The position numbers and the translations under genes are program-made. Source: UBA4615 sp964399635 (GTDB taxonomy: Bacteria; Pseudomonadota; Gammaproteobacteria; Burkholderiales; Burkholderiaceae_E). Taken from it: DNA of 64,000 nucleotides. The notes under the pieces are model-generated. The model saw only the letters and a program-made list of their open reading frames with translations. It was not told where the DNA came from and ran no database searches. Position 1 is the stretch's first letter; each line of letters starts with the position of its first letter. The DNA is taken from assembly GCA_964399635.1 (NCBI GenBank), contig CAYNRU010000071.1, forward strand, positions 45,545 to 109,544, given 5' to 3'. Below, one piece after another: positions 15,398 through 23,457 of this stretch.

Positions 15398-16555
15398 ATG
15401 AAGAAATCGCTTCTCGCAGTGGCTGTCGCGGCCGCACTGCCGGCGTTTGCGCAGGCGCAGTCGTCGGTCACGCTGTACGGCCTCGTTGACGCGGCCATTG
15501 AGTGGTCGAACGACAACGCCAACGGCAGCGGTGCCAGCGGCGCCGGTGACTCGGGCCTGCGCCTGATCAACGGTGGCCAGACCGGTTCGCGCTTCGGTAT
15601 TCGTGGCGTCGAGGACCTCGGCGGTGGTCTGAAGGCAGTGTTCACCATCGAGCACCGCCTTTCGGTCGACACCGGTGAGACCGGCGGCGGCAACATCCTC
15701 ACGCTTCCGGGCGCGGCCGCCACGGGCCAGAACAACAAGTTCTGGAACGGGCAAGCCTTCGTCGGCCTGCAGAGCGGCTGGGGCCAGCTGACGATGGGCC
15801 GGCAGTACACCCCGATTTTCTGGGCGATCCTGCCGAACGACTTCACCGGCTACCTGTTCTACAACAACTGGGCGGGTTACTCGAGCACGGCGAACAACGT
15901 CGGCGCCGTTCAGGGCCCGATCCGTCTGGACAACTCGATCGCCTACCGCTCGCCGACCTTCGGTGGCCTGACGGTGTACGCAACGTACGCCTTCGGCGAG
16001 AACCTGTCCAACAGCCCAGTCAATGGCTCGGCCGTCGCCGGTTCCGGCGACGTCTGGGGCCTTGCGGCGGGCTGGCAGCTCGGCGGCCTGTACATCGGCG
16101 GTGGTTACCACTCGTTCGACCAGAAGGTCTTCACGGCAACCGGTACGGTGACGTCGGTCACCCAGGCGTTCAAGGACGTTGCGGTCATCACCGTCGGTTA
16201 CCGCTTCACCAACTTCGGCCTGAGCCTGGGATACAGCGAGCTGAACTTCATCGGTTCGGCCGCGTTTGGCGGATCGCCGAGCGCCTCGACCGTCTTCGGT
16301 AGTGCCTTCCTGAAACTCGGGCCGGGTACCGCGTACCTGAACGCCGCCATGGTCGATGCGGCTGGCTTCAACGGTACGCGCAACGATTCGGGCCTCCAGA
16401 TCGGTCTGTCGTACCTGATGCCGCTGTCGCGGCGGACCAGCTGGTACGTGACCTGGGGTCAGAACGACCTGTCGGGCCTGCAGTCCACCGCAGCCACGAC
16501 CTACCTGCTGGACAGCCAGACCCGCGTCGCCGTGGGCCTGCGTCACAACTTCTGA
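15398..16555 (+). CDS. General outer-membrane porin (Gram-negative porin, Burkholderia type)
   Basis: Trimeric 16-strand beta-barrel for passive diffusion of small solutes. The 385-residue precursor has a signal peptide cleaved after AQA (MKKSLLAVAVAAALPAFAQA), followed by the almost invariant SSVTLYGLVDAAIEW start of the mature protein, GSRFGIRGVEDLGGGLKAVF, the QAFVGLQSGWGQLTMGRQY strand, and a C-terminal Phe (VAVGLRHNF) needed for Bam recognition. Codon use is less GC-rich at third positions than in its neighbours, common for highly expressed genes. It is monocistronic, with hairpins at 16561-16579 and a strong terminator after it. Confidence 0.96.
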   Translation: MKKSLLAVAVAAALPAFAQAQSSVTLYGLVDAAIEWSNDNANGSGASGAGDSGLRLINGGQTGSRFGIRGVEDLGGGLKAVFTIEHRLSVDTGETGGGNILTLPGAAATGQNNKFWNGQAFVGLQSGWGQLTMGRQYTPIFWAILPNDFTGYLFYNNWAGYSSTANNVGAVQGPIRLDNSIAYRSPTFGGLTVYATYAFGENLSNSPVNGSAVAGSGDVWGLAAGWQLGGLYIGGGYHSFDQKVFTATGTVTSVTQAFKDVAVITVGYRFTNFGLSLGYSELNFIGSAAFGGSPSASTVFGSAFLKLGPGTAYLNAAMVDAAGFNGTRNDSGLQIGLSYLMPLSRRTSWYVTWGQNDLSGLQSTAATTYLLDSQTRVAVGLRHNF

Positions 16556-16560
16556 TCGAA

Positions 16561-16629
16561 CGCCGGCCCATGGCCGGCGGTCTTTCGGACGTGCAGGAAA
16601 AGCGCCGGGGAAACCCGGCGCTTTTTTTT
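16561..16629 (+). terminator. Porin hairpin and rho-independent terminator
   Basis: Directly after the stop, CGCCGGCC-CAT-GGCCGGCG (16561-16579) forms a hairpin. A second perfect 9-bp stem (16601-16609 with 16614-16622) runs into seven T residues. The second is a strong intrinsic terminator; the first may stabilise the message 3' end. Confidence 0.88.
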
Positions 16630-16811
16630 GGCACGATAAAGTGCGAGACGAAGCGGCTGCGGGCATCGATCGACCCGCCGGGCGCCGCCCGGGGCGCAGG
16701 TTCAGCTGCCGGAAAAAGGCGCGTGGCAATCGCGGCTAAAATACGCCGTATTCGAGAATCAAGAAACCGGCGCCGCAACAGCGCCAACGAACCCTGACCG
16801 AGGAATCTCCC

Positions 16812-17795
16812 GTGAACACACCCCACAAACGATTGGCCCGGCTGGCGATGGGCCTGGCCATCGGCATCGGCGCGCTCGCCGCCACCGGCCAGGCCATGGC
16901 GCAGGCCTATCCGAACCGCCCGATCACCGTCATCGTCCCCTACCCCGCTGGCGGCGGCGCCGACATTGGCGGGCGCACCTGGGCGGGGCTGCTCGAGAAG
17001 GAGCTCGGCGTCCCGGTGAACGTCGTCAACCGCGGCGGCGGCGCGGCAGTGCCCGGCCATACCGCCATCGCGACCGCGAAACCCGACGGCTACACCATCG
17101 GCGTCCTGACCAACGACATCAGCCTGTATAAGCCCCAGGGCCTGGCGCCACTCACCCACGAGGACCTGCGTCCGCTGGGCCAGGCGACCCGGATCGCATC
17201 GGCCGTCAACGTCATCGCAGGCTCGCCGTACAAGACGGTCAAGGACCTCGCCGACGCCATCAAGGCCAAGCCCGGTCAGATAAAGGCGACAGGCGCGGCG
17301 CAGGGCGTCAACTGGCACATCGCGTTCCTCGGCCTGATGCTCGACCTCGGCGTGACGCCGGAGTCGGTGGTCTGGGTGCCGACGCAGGGAGGCACGGCCG
17401 GACATCTGGACGTCGCAGCTGGCAACTCGACCTTCTCGACGGCCTCGATGGCCGAGGCCACCGCGCTGATCGCCGCCGGCAAGCTCCAGCCGCTCGCCGT
17501 CATGGCCGACGAGCGCCTCAAGGGCTTCCCGCAGGTGCCGACGCTCAAGGAGTCGATCGGCTCGAAGTGGACCTACTCCGTCGTACACGGCGTGGCCGGG
17601 CCGAAGGATCTGCCCGACGACATCGCAAAGAAGCTCACCGACGCGCTCGGCAAGGTGATCCAGAGCGACGCGTTCCGCGAGGCGATGGCGCCGCGCTCGA
17701 TCGAGGTCGCCTGGCTGCCGGGCGATGCGTACCGCAAGGCGCTGGCCGCCGACCTCGAGGCGACGACGCGCATCCTGCAGCAGGTCAAGAAGTAA
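16812..17795 (+). CDS. TTT-family solute receptor (TctC/Bug-like)
   Basis: Periplasmic extracytoplasmic receptor of a tripartite tricarboxylate transporter. The 327-residue precursor begins at a GTG, has a signal peptide ending QAMA-QAYP, and then the Bug signature YPNRPITVIVPYPAGGGADI. Further marks are VVNRGGGAAVPGHTAIATAKPDGYTIG and the C-terminal LKESIGSKWTYSVVHGVAGP. It is followed by the small and large membrane subunits, so this is a complete transporter rather than an orphan Bug protein. The ligand is probably a carboxylate but cannot be read from sequence. Confidence 0.92.
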   Translation: MNTPHKRLARLAMGLAIGIGALAATGQAMAQAYPNRPITVIVPYPAGGGADIGGRTWAGLLEKELGVPVNVVNRGGGAAVPGHTAIATAKPDGYTIGVLTNDISLYKPQGLAPLTHEDLRPLGQATRIASAVNVIAGSPYKTVKDLADAIKAKPGQIKATGAAQGVNWHIAFLGLMLDLGVTPESVVWVPTQGGTAGHLDVAAGNSTFSTASMAEATALIAAGKLQPLAVMADERLKGFPQVPTLKESIGSKWTYSVVHGVAGPKDLPDDIAKKLTDALGKVIQSDAFREAMAPRSIEVAWLPGDAYRKALAADLEATTRILQQVKK

Positions 17796-17820
17796 GGCCC
17801 GGCGCGGATCGGGGAACCGG

Positions 17821-18300
17821 ATGCGAATCGACGACCGCCTGTTCGGCCTGCTGATCTGCGTGCTGGGCATCGCGATCATTCGCCACAGCGCCGGCTTCCC
17901 CGGCATCTCCGGCCAGTACTACGGCCCGGCGTTCCTGCCCACCGTCATCGGCTGGGGATTGATCGCCTGCGGCCTGGTGCTGCTCGGCGCAGGCCTGCGA
18001 CGCGCAGGCCTGCGCGGTGCGATGCTGGCGTTCCCCGACTGGGTCGGGTCGCCGCGCGGGCTGCTCGGCGTCGCTGTGATGCTGGGCGCGATCGTCGCGT
18101 TCGTGCTGCTCGGAGATCGGATCGGTTTCCAGATCCTGGCCTTCGCGACGCTGATCCTGCTCTACCTGACCGCAGGCCGGAGCCTCGTCCGATCTGTCGG
18201 CGCAGCACTGGGCGTCACGATCTTCATGGAACTGCTGTTCGGCAAGCTGCTTCGGGTGCCGCTGCCCCGCGGACTGTTGACCGAGCTCCCTTGGTTCTGA
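17821..18300 (+). CDS. TTT-family small membrane subunit (TctB-like)
   Basis: This 159-residue protein has four predicted membrane segments (about residues 8-25, 38-58, 75-95 and 100-145, the last long enough for two short helices), the normal plan for TctB. It starts at ATG 17821, 25 bases after the receptor gene, and lies before the large subunit. Typical TctB features are the RIDDRLFGLLICVLGIA N-terminus and a GPAFLPTVIGWGL segment (matching the family G.fFP...g..l). Its role is to form the membrane complex with the large subunit. Confidence 0.88.
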   Translation: MRIDDRLFGLLICVLGIAIIRHSAGFPGISGQYYGPAFLPTVIGWGLIACGLVLLGAGLRRAGLRGAMLAFPDWVGSPRGLLGVAVMLGAIVAFVLLGDRIGFQILAFATLILLYLTAGRSLVRSVGAALGVTIFMELLFGKLLRVPLPRGLLTELPWF

Positions 18301-18343
18301 CCGGCGGCCCTCGGTCGCTGGCCCTCCGGATACAGCCCGCCTG

Positions 18344-19852
18344 ATGGACTACCTCGCACCCGCGCTGGCCATGGTGCTGCAGCCCGACACGCTGCTCGCC
18401 GTGCTGCTCGCCTCGTTCTTCGGTTTCATCGTCGGGGCGCTGCCAGGGCTGACCGCGACGATGGCGGTGGCGCTGCTGGTGCCGATCACCTTCCTGCTCA
18501 GCCCGCTCGCCGCGATCGCGTCGATCGTCGCCGCCTCGGCGATGGCGATGTTCGCAGGCGACATCCCGGGCGCCCTGCTCAGGATTCCGGGCACGCCCGC
18601 CTCGGCCGCCTACGTCGAGGAGTCCTACAAGCTGACCGTGGCCGGACGCGCCGGCTACGTGCTCGGCGTGAACGCTGCGTGCTCGATGATCGGCGGCGTG
18701 ATCGGCACGATCGTGCTGATCCTCGCCGCCCCGATGCTGGCTAACTTCGCACTCAACTTCAGCGCCTTCGAATTCTTCTGGCTGAGCTTCCTCGGACTGA
18801 GCTGCGGCGCCTTCGTCGCGGGCGACGCGCCGGTCAAGGGCACGGTCGCGATGCTGATCGGCCTGCTGATCGCGACCGTCGGCATGGACTACTCGTCCGG
18901 CCATCCGCGCTTCACCTTCGGCAACACCGACCTGCTCGAGGGGGTCTCGTTCATCCCGGCACTGATCGGGATGTTCGCGATTCCGGAGATCCTGCGCTCG
19001 ATGCTCAAGGGCGCCTCGGTGCTGTCGGCCTCCGGCGCCCCGGTGATCGACGACTGGAGAGGGGTATTCAGATCCATCTTCCAGTATCGGCGCGTGGTCC
19101 TGCGCAGCAGCGCGCTCGGCACGGGGATCGGCATCCTTCCCGGGGCCGGCGCCGACATCGCCGCCTGGATCGCGTTCGCCGTCGCGAAGCGATTCTCCAA
19201 GACGCCCAGGCTGTGGGGAACCGGCCACGTGGAAGGCGTGATCGCCGGCAGCTCGGCCAACAACGCAGCCCTCGGTGGTGCCTGGATTCCTGCCCTGGTC
19301 TTCGCGATCCCGGGCGACACGATCACCGCGATCGCGATCGGCGTGCTGTACCTCAAGGGCATGAATCCCGGACCGGCGGTCTTCATCAACAACGCCGACC
19401 TGGTCTACGCGGTGTTTCTGGTCTTCCTGCTCGCCAACCTGCTGCTGCTGCCGTTCGGGTGGATCGCGATCCGGCTCGCCAAGGTGGTGCTCGGCATCCC
19501 GCGCGACCTGCTGATGCCCGCGCTGCTGATCCTGGCCATCGTCGGCGCGTTCGCGATCGACAACGACTTCTCGGGGGTCTGGATCATGCTGGCACTCGGC
19601 GCCCTCGCCTACGTCCTAGAGGAGAGCGGGTTTCCAATCGCACCGATCGTGCTCGGCATGGTTCTGGGCAAGATCGTCGAGCAGAACCTGATCCAGGCGC
19701 TGACGAGCACGCAAGGCAGCCTGATCGGATTCTTCGAGCGACCGGTGTCGGCCGTGCTCGGCGTGATCACGATCCTCATCTGGCTCTATGCCGGCCTGCG
19801 CTGGGTGCGCGGGCTCCTCGCGCGCGGCCGCCCGGCCGCCGTCGCCCGCTGA
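18344..19852 (+). CDS. TTT-family large membrane subunit (TctA-like)
   Basis: Twelve-helix permease of 502 residues with the TctA signatures FGFIVGALPGLTATMAVALL near the N-terminus and GIGILPGAGADIAAWIAFAVAKRFSK mid-protein (a duplicated GxLPG motif), then HVEGVIAGSSANNAALGG. It is the transport channel driven by an ion gradient, fed by the receptor two genes upstream. It is convergent with a broken amidohydrolase gene 25 bases away. Confidence 0.95.
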   Translation: MDYLAPALAMVLQPDTLLAVLLASFFGFIVGALPGLTATMAVALLVPITFLLSPLAAIASIVAASAMAMFAGDIPGALLRIPGTPASAAYVEESYKLTVAGRAGYVLGVNAACSMIGGVIGTIVLILAAPMLANFALNFSAFEFFWLSFLGLSCGAFVAGDAPVKGTVAMLIGLLIATVGMDYSSGHPRFTFGNTDLLEGVSFIPALIGMFAIPEILRSMLKGASVLSASGAPVIDDWRGVFRSIFQYRRVVLRSSALGTGIGILPGAGADIAAWIAFAVAKRFSKTPRLWGTGHVEGVIAGSSANNAALGGAWIPALVFAIPGDTITAIAIGVLYLKGMNPGPAVFINNADLVYAVFLVFLLANLLLLPFGWIAIRLAKVVLGIPRDLLMPALLILAIVGAFAIDNDFSGVWIMLALGALAYVLEESGFPIAPIVLGMVLGKIVEQNLIQALTSTQGSLIGFFERPVSAVLGVITILIWLYAGLRWVRGLLARGRPAAVAR

Positions 19853-19877
19853 CCCTGCGCCGGGCCATCGCTGGCCG

Positions 19878-20616
19878 TCAGCCCGGCGGGCCGTCGGGGA
19901 TCGCGTCGATCCGCAGCGCGTTGTCGTGAAAGAGCGCCCGCTGCTCGGCGGGCGTGAAGTCGGCGACGATCTCGCGAAAGCCGCTGAAGATCGTGTCGAA
20001 GCGCCCGCAGGGACCGTCCACCGGGAAGTTGCTCGCGAACATCGCGCGCCCGACCCCGAAGGTCTCGATCGCGGTCAGGACCACGCGCCGGTTTGCCGCG
20101 GCGCTCCAGGGCTGGCCCGGTTGACCGAGGCCCGAGATCTTGATCGTCGCGTTGGGGCACTCGGCCAAACGCGCGATCGCGCGCGTCCAGCCCGCCAGGC
20201 CATCCGGACTGCGGTCGCTCGGCAGGCCGGTGTGGTTCAGGATGAGCGAGGTGTCCGGGAACGCACGCGCCAGGTCCGCCGCCTCGGCAAGACGCCACCA
20301 GGGCGTCTGCAGGTCGAAGCGCAGGCCGAGCGGCCCGAGCCGCGCGTAGCCGGCGCGCCAGGCGGCATCGGTCATGCCGCCGGTGCGTGCGTCGGTGGGC
20401 GAGGCATTGGCGCGCGGCTTGTGGCTCACGCTGCGCACGAAGTCGAAGCCGCTCTGCCGCTCGAGCACCGACGCGCCGTCGGCGCGGTCGAGCCAGCCCT
20501 GCGCGACCGTCACCGACGGGAAACCGGTCTCGCTCCCAGAAATGATAGTGGGCATCGACGATGGGAAACGCTTCGGTCACGACGGTCACTCCTTGCGAGG
20601 ACCGCGCGGTTGGCAA
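19878..20616 (-). pseudogene. Amidohydrolase-2 family gene, broken by internal deletion and frameshift
   Basis: The metal-binding N-terminus of an amidohydrolase (FPIVDAHYHFWERDRF, with the HxH pair) is read from about 20600 in one frame. The rest of the protein, starting around VAQGWLDRADGASVLERQSG and including SLILNHTGLPSDRS, IKISGLG and MFASNFPVDGPCG, is read in a different frame. The part of the family fold between the HxH strand and the helix before RSVSHKP (some 60-80 residues by comparison with the usual layout) is missing. A reading frame of 225 codons (19878-20555) survives but lacks the HxH pair, so it should be inactive. Relatives include lactone hydrolases of aromatic catabolism. 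A sequencing error could explain the frame change but not the missing segment. Confidence 0.8.
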
Positions 20617-20750
20617 GGCCAGCCTGCGCGGACTCTACGTGCCCGGCCGCCGTCTCCCCCGAGCCGCGCCCGTCGGGCCGACGACGCGCGCTGCGCGCTT
20701 CTTGCCCGCCACCGCCCCCTTCGCGTCCGCGCCGGGAACCGATATGATTC

Positions 20751-20771
20751 AAGTCTGATTAATTGAGACTT
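20751..20771. promoter_or_regulatory. MarR operator candidate upstream of the acyl-CoA operon
   Basis: AAGTCT (20751-20756) and AGACTT (20766-20771) form a dyad centred at 20761 over an AT-rich GATTAATTG core. A TATGAT -10-like element (20743-20748) lies just upstream. The MarR gene starts 20 bases downstream, so autoregulation by occlusion of this promoter is likely. Confidence 0.6.
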
Positions 20772-20790
20772 CAAGTATCGGAGGGCGACG

Positions 20791-21363
20791 ATGCAGCCGC
20801 AGGCGGTCGATCACGAGACCCGGCTCGAAGACGACGATCACTTCGCGCTGAAGCTCTGGCTGCGGATCCTCACCTGCTCCAACCTGATCGAATCGCGGAT
20901 CCGCAACAACCTGCGGCGCGACTTCGAGTGCACGCTGCCGCGCTTCGACCTGCTCGCCCAGCTCGAGCGCGCCGACGGCCTGAAGATGAGCGAGCTGTCG
21001 CAGCGTCTGATGGTCACCGGGGGCAACGTCACCGGCCTGGCCGACCAATTGCAGGACGAAGGCTGGCTGCTGCGCGAGCCTGTGGAGAACGACCGGCGCG
21101 CCACGCGGTTGCGCCTTACGCGGGCCGGGCGCGAGCGGTTCGCCGGCATGGCGCAGACCCACGAGACCTGGGTCGCCCAGATGCTCGGCGCGCTGAGCCG
21201 CGACGAGCAGCAACAGCTCCACACGCTGCTGGGCAAGCTCAAGAGCGGGCTGCATTCACAGCCCGCCGCCGCGAACACCGCCGCCCCCTCCCCTGCGCGA
21301 TCCGCCGCCCGCCGCGTCGGCCGCCCGGCCGGGGCACGCCCCAGACGCAAGGAGACACCATGA
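20791..21363 (+). CDS. MarR-family transcriptional regulator
   Basis: Winged-helix repressor of 190 residues. The helix-turn-helix lies around residues 65-90 (GLKMSELSQRLMVTGGNVTGLADQLQDEG) and the wing around 95-112 (ENDRRATRLRLTRAG, the family DRR). A basic Pro/Ala tail (about 155-190) is longer than usual. A strong ribosome site (GGAGGGCGACG) precedes the ATG. Its stop overlaps the crotonase start in ATGA, so the regulator is part of the operon it probably controls, likely released by an aryl- or acyl-CoA thioester as in BadR- and FerR-type relatives (inference). Confidence 0.92.
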   Translation: MQPQAVDHETRLEDDDHFALKLWLRILTCSNLIESRIRNNLRRDFECTLPRFDLLAQLERADGLKMSELSQRLMVTGGNVTGLADQLQDEGWLLREPVENDRRATRLRLTRAGRERFAGMAQTHETWVAQMLGALSRDEQQQLHTLLGKLKSGLHSQPAAANTAAPSPARSAARRVGRPAGARPRRKETP

Positions 21364-22193
21364 CCCTGAACCGCGAGGTACGCCGCAGCTTTGCCGGCTA
21401 CGCGCCCAAGCACTTCGCCTTCGCAATCGACGCGAAGGTCGCGACCGTCACGCTGAACCGGCCAGACCGCAAGAACCCGCTCACCTTCGACTCGTACGCC
21501 GAGCTGCGCGAGCTGTTTCGCGGGCTGCAGTACGCGCAGGACGTGAAGGCCGTGGTGCTGACCGGGGCCGGGGGCAACTTCTGCTCGGGTGGCGACGTGC
21601 ACGAGATCATCGGGCCGCTGGTGGGCATGGACATGCCGGCGCTGCTCGAGTTCACGCGGATGACCGGCGACCTGGTGCTCGCGATGCGCCGCTGCCCGCA
21701 GCCGATCGTGGCCGCCATCGACGGCGTGTGCGCCGGCGCCGGCGCGATCCTGGCGATGGCGAGCGACATGCGCCTGGGCACCCCCTCCGCCAAGACCGCC
21801 TTCCTGTTCACGCGCGTGGGGCTGGCCGGGTGCGACATGGGCGCCTGCTCGATCCTGCCCCGGCTGATCGGCCAGGGCCGCGCGGCCGAGCTGCTCTACA
21901 CCGGGCGGGCGATGAGCGCCGACGAAGGCCTGGCGTGGGGCTTCTTCAACCGGGTCGTCGCCTCGGACGCGGTGCTCGCACAGGCGCAGTCGCTCGCCGC
22001 CGATCTCGCTGCGGGCCCGACCTTCGCGCACGGCATCACCAAGACCATGCTCCACCAGGAGTGGTCGATGACCGTCGAGCAGGCGATCGAGGCCGAGGCG
22101 CAGGCGCAGGCGATCTGCATGCAGACGCAGGACTTCGAGCGCGCCTACCGGGCCTTCGTCGCCAAGCAGCGGCCGGTGTTCGAGGGCGACTGA
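21360..22193 (+). CDS. Enoyl-CoA hydratase/isomerase family protein (crotonase)
   Basis: The 277-residue crotonase starts in the ATGA overlap with the MarR gene. The oxyanion-hole motifs are GAGGNFCSGGDVHEI (about residues 71-85) and GVCAGAGAILAMASD (about 120-135). The usual second catalytic Glu position is occupied by the sub-family LAGCDMGACSILPRLIG, seen in aromatic-degradation crotonases. It should hydrate or isomerise an unsaturated acyl-CoA. It is the first enzyme of a MarR/crotonase/acyl-CoA dehydrogenase/ligase operon. Confidence 0.9.
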   Translation: MTLNREVRRSFAGYAPKHFAFAIDAKVATVTLNRPDRKNPLTFDSYAELRELFRGLQYAQDVKAVVLTGAGGNFCSGGDVHEIIGPLVGMDMPALLEFTRMTGDLVLAMRRCPQPIVAAIDGVCAGAGAILAMASDMRLGTPSAKTAFLFTRVGLAGCDMGACSILPRLIGQGRAAELLYTGRAMSADEGLAWGFFNRVVASDAVLAQAQSLAADLAAGPTFAHGITKTMLHQEWSMTVEQAIEAEAQAQAICMQTQDFERAYRAFVAKQRPVFEGD

Positions 22194-22207
22194 CGGCGCA
22201 TACGACC

Positions 22208-23428
22208 ATGAGCGACAGCCGCTACCTGCACCTGCCCTTCTTCGAGCCGCGCCACGCCACGCTTGCGGGCGAGGTCGACCGGTGGGCGGCGCCGATCGCC
22301 GCCGGCATCGATCACCACGACACGGACGCCGCATGCCGCGCATGGGTGCGGGCGCTCGGCGAGGCCGGTTGGCTGCGCTACTGCGTGCCGGTGTCGCACG
22401 GCGGCGCGCTGCCGGTGCTCGAGTCGCGCTCGCTGTGCCTGCTGCGCGAGACGCTCGCGCGGCACGACGGCCTGGCCGACTTCGCGTTTGCGATGCAGGG
22501 CCTGGGCAGCGGCCCGATCACGCTCGCGGGGAGCGACGCGCTGCGCGCGCGCTGGCTGCCGCGCATCGCGCGCGGCGAGGCGATCGCGGCGTTCGCGCTG
22601 TCCGAGCCCGACGCGGGCTCCGACGTCGCGGCGATGGCCACGCGCGCGCGGCGTGCGGTGGGCGACGACGGCCGCGCGCACTGGGTGCTCGACGGCAGCA
22701 AGACCTGGATCTCGAACGGCGGGATCGCCGACTTCTACGTCACCTTCGCGCGGACCTCCGAGGGTGACGGGCCCGACCAAGGAGCCCGTCACGGGGCGCG
22801 CGGCATCTCCGCCTTCGTGGTCGAGGCCGACGCGCCGGGGCTGTCGATCGCGGAGCGGATCGACGTGGTGGCACCCCATCCGCTCGCGACGCTGGCCTTC
22901 GACGGCTGCCGCGTGCCGGAATCGAACCTGCTCGGTGAGGTCGGCGGCGGCTTCAAGCTCGCGATGTCCAACCTCGACATCTTCAGGTCGTCGGTGGCCG
23001 CGGCGGCGCTGGGGTTCGCGCGGCGCGCGCTCGACGAGGGCCTCGCGCACGCGCAGGGCCGACGGATGTTCGGGGGGGTGCTGGCCGATTTCCAGCTCAC
23101 GCAGGCCGCGCTCGCCGACATGGCGACCGACATCGACGCGTCGATGCTGCTGACCTACCGCGCGGCCTGGCTGCGCGACACCGCGACGCAGCGCGGCGCA
23201 CCCGGCGAGCGGCAGACCCGCGAGGCCGCGATGGCGAAGATGGTCGCGACCGAGTCGGCGCAGCGGGTGATCGACAGTGCGGTTCAGCTCTTCGGCGGGC
23301 TCGGCGTGAAGAAGGGCTCGGTGGTGGAAAGCCTGTACCGGGAGATCCGCGCGCTGCGCATCTACGAGGGCGCGACCGAGGTGCAGAAACTGATCATCGG
23401 CCGCGACCTGCTGAAGGCGGGAGCCTGA
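22208..23428 (+). CDS. Acyl-CoA dehydrogenase family protein
   Basis: FAD enzyme of 406 residues introducing an alpha-beta double bond in an acyl-CoA. Family marks are AFALSEPDAGSDVAAM, KTWISNGGIADFYVTFAR, RRMFGGVLADFQLTQAALADM, and the C-terminal REIRALRIYEGATEVQ, where the Glu acts as catalytic base. The ATG at 22208 lies 14 bases after the crotonase stop. Context suggests a substrate in the same pathway as the aryl-CoA-type ligase that follows; an electron-transfer flavoprotein is not encoded nearby. Confidence 0.9.
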   Translation: MSDSRYLHLPFFEPRHATLAGEVDRWAAPIAAGIDHHDTDAACRAWVRALGEAGWLRYCVPVSHGGALPVLESRSLCLLRETLARHDGLADFAFAMQGLGSGPITLAGSDALRARWLPRIARGEAIAAFALSEPDAGSDVAAMATRARRAVGDDGRAHWVLDGSKTWISNGGIADFYVTFARTSEGDGPDQGARHGARGISAFVVEADAPGLSIAERIDVVAPHPLATLAFDGCRVPESNLLGEVGGGFKLAMSNLDIFRSSVAAAALGFARRALDEGLAHAQGRRMFGGVLADFQLTQAALADMATDIDASMLLTYRAAWLRDTATQRGAPGERQTREAAMAKMVATESAQRVIDSAVQLFGGLGVKKGSVVESLYREIRALRIYEGATEVQKLIIGRDLLKAGA

Positions 23429-23457
23429 GCGGCGCGCCGCCGACGGAGGACAGACCG

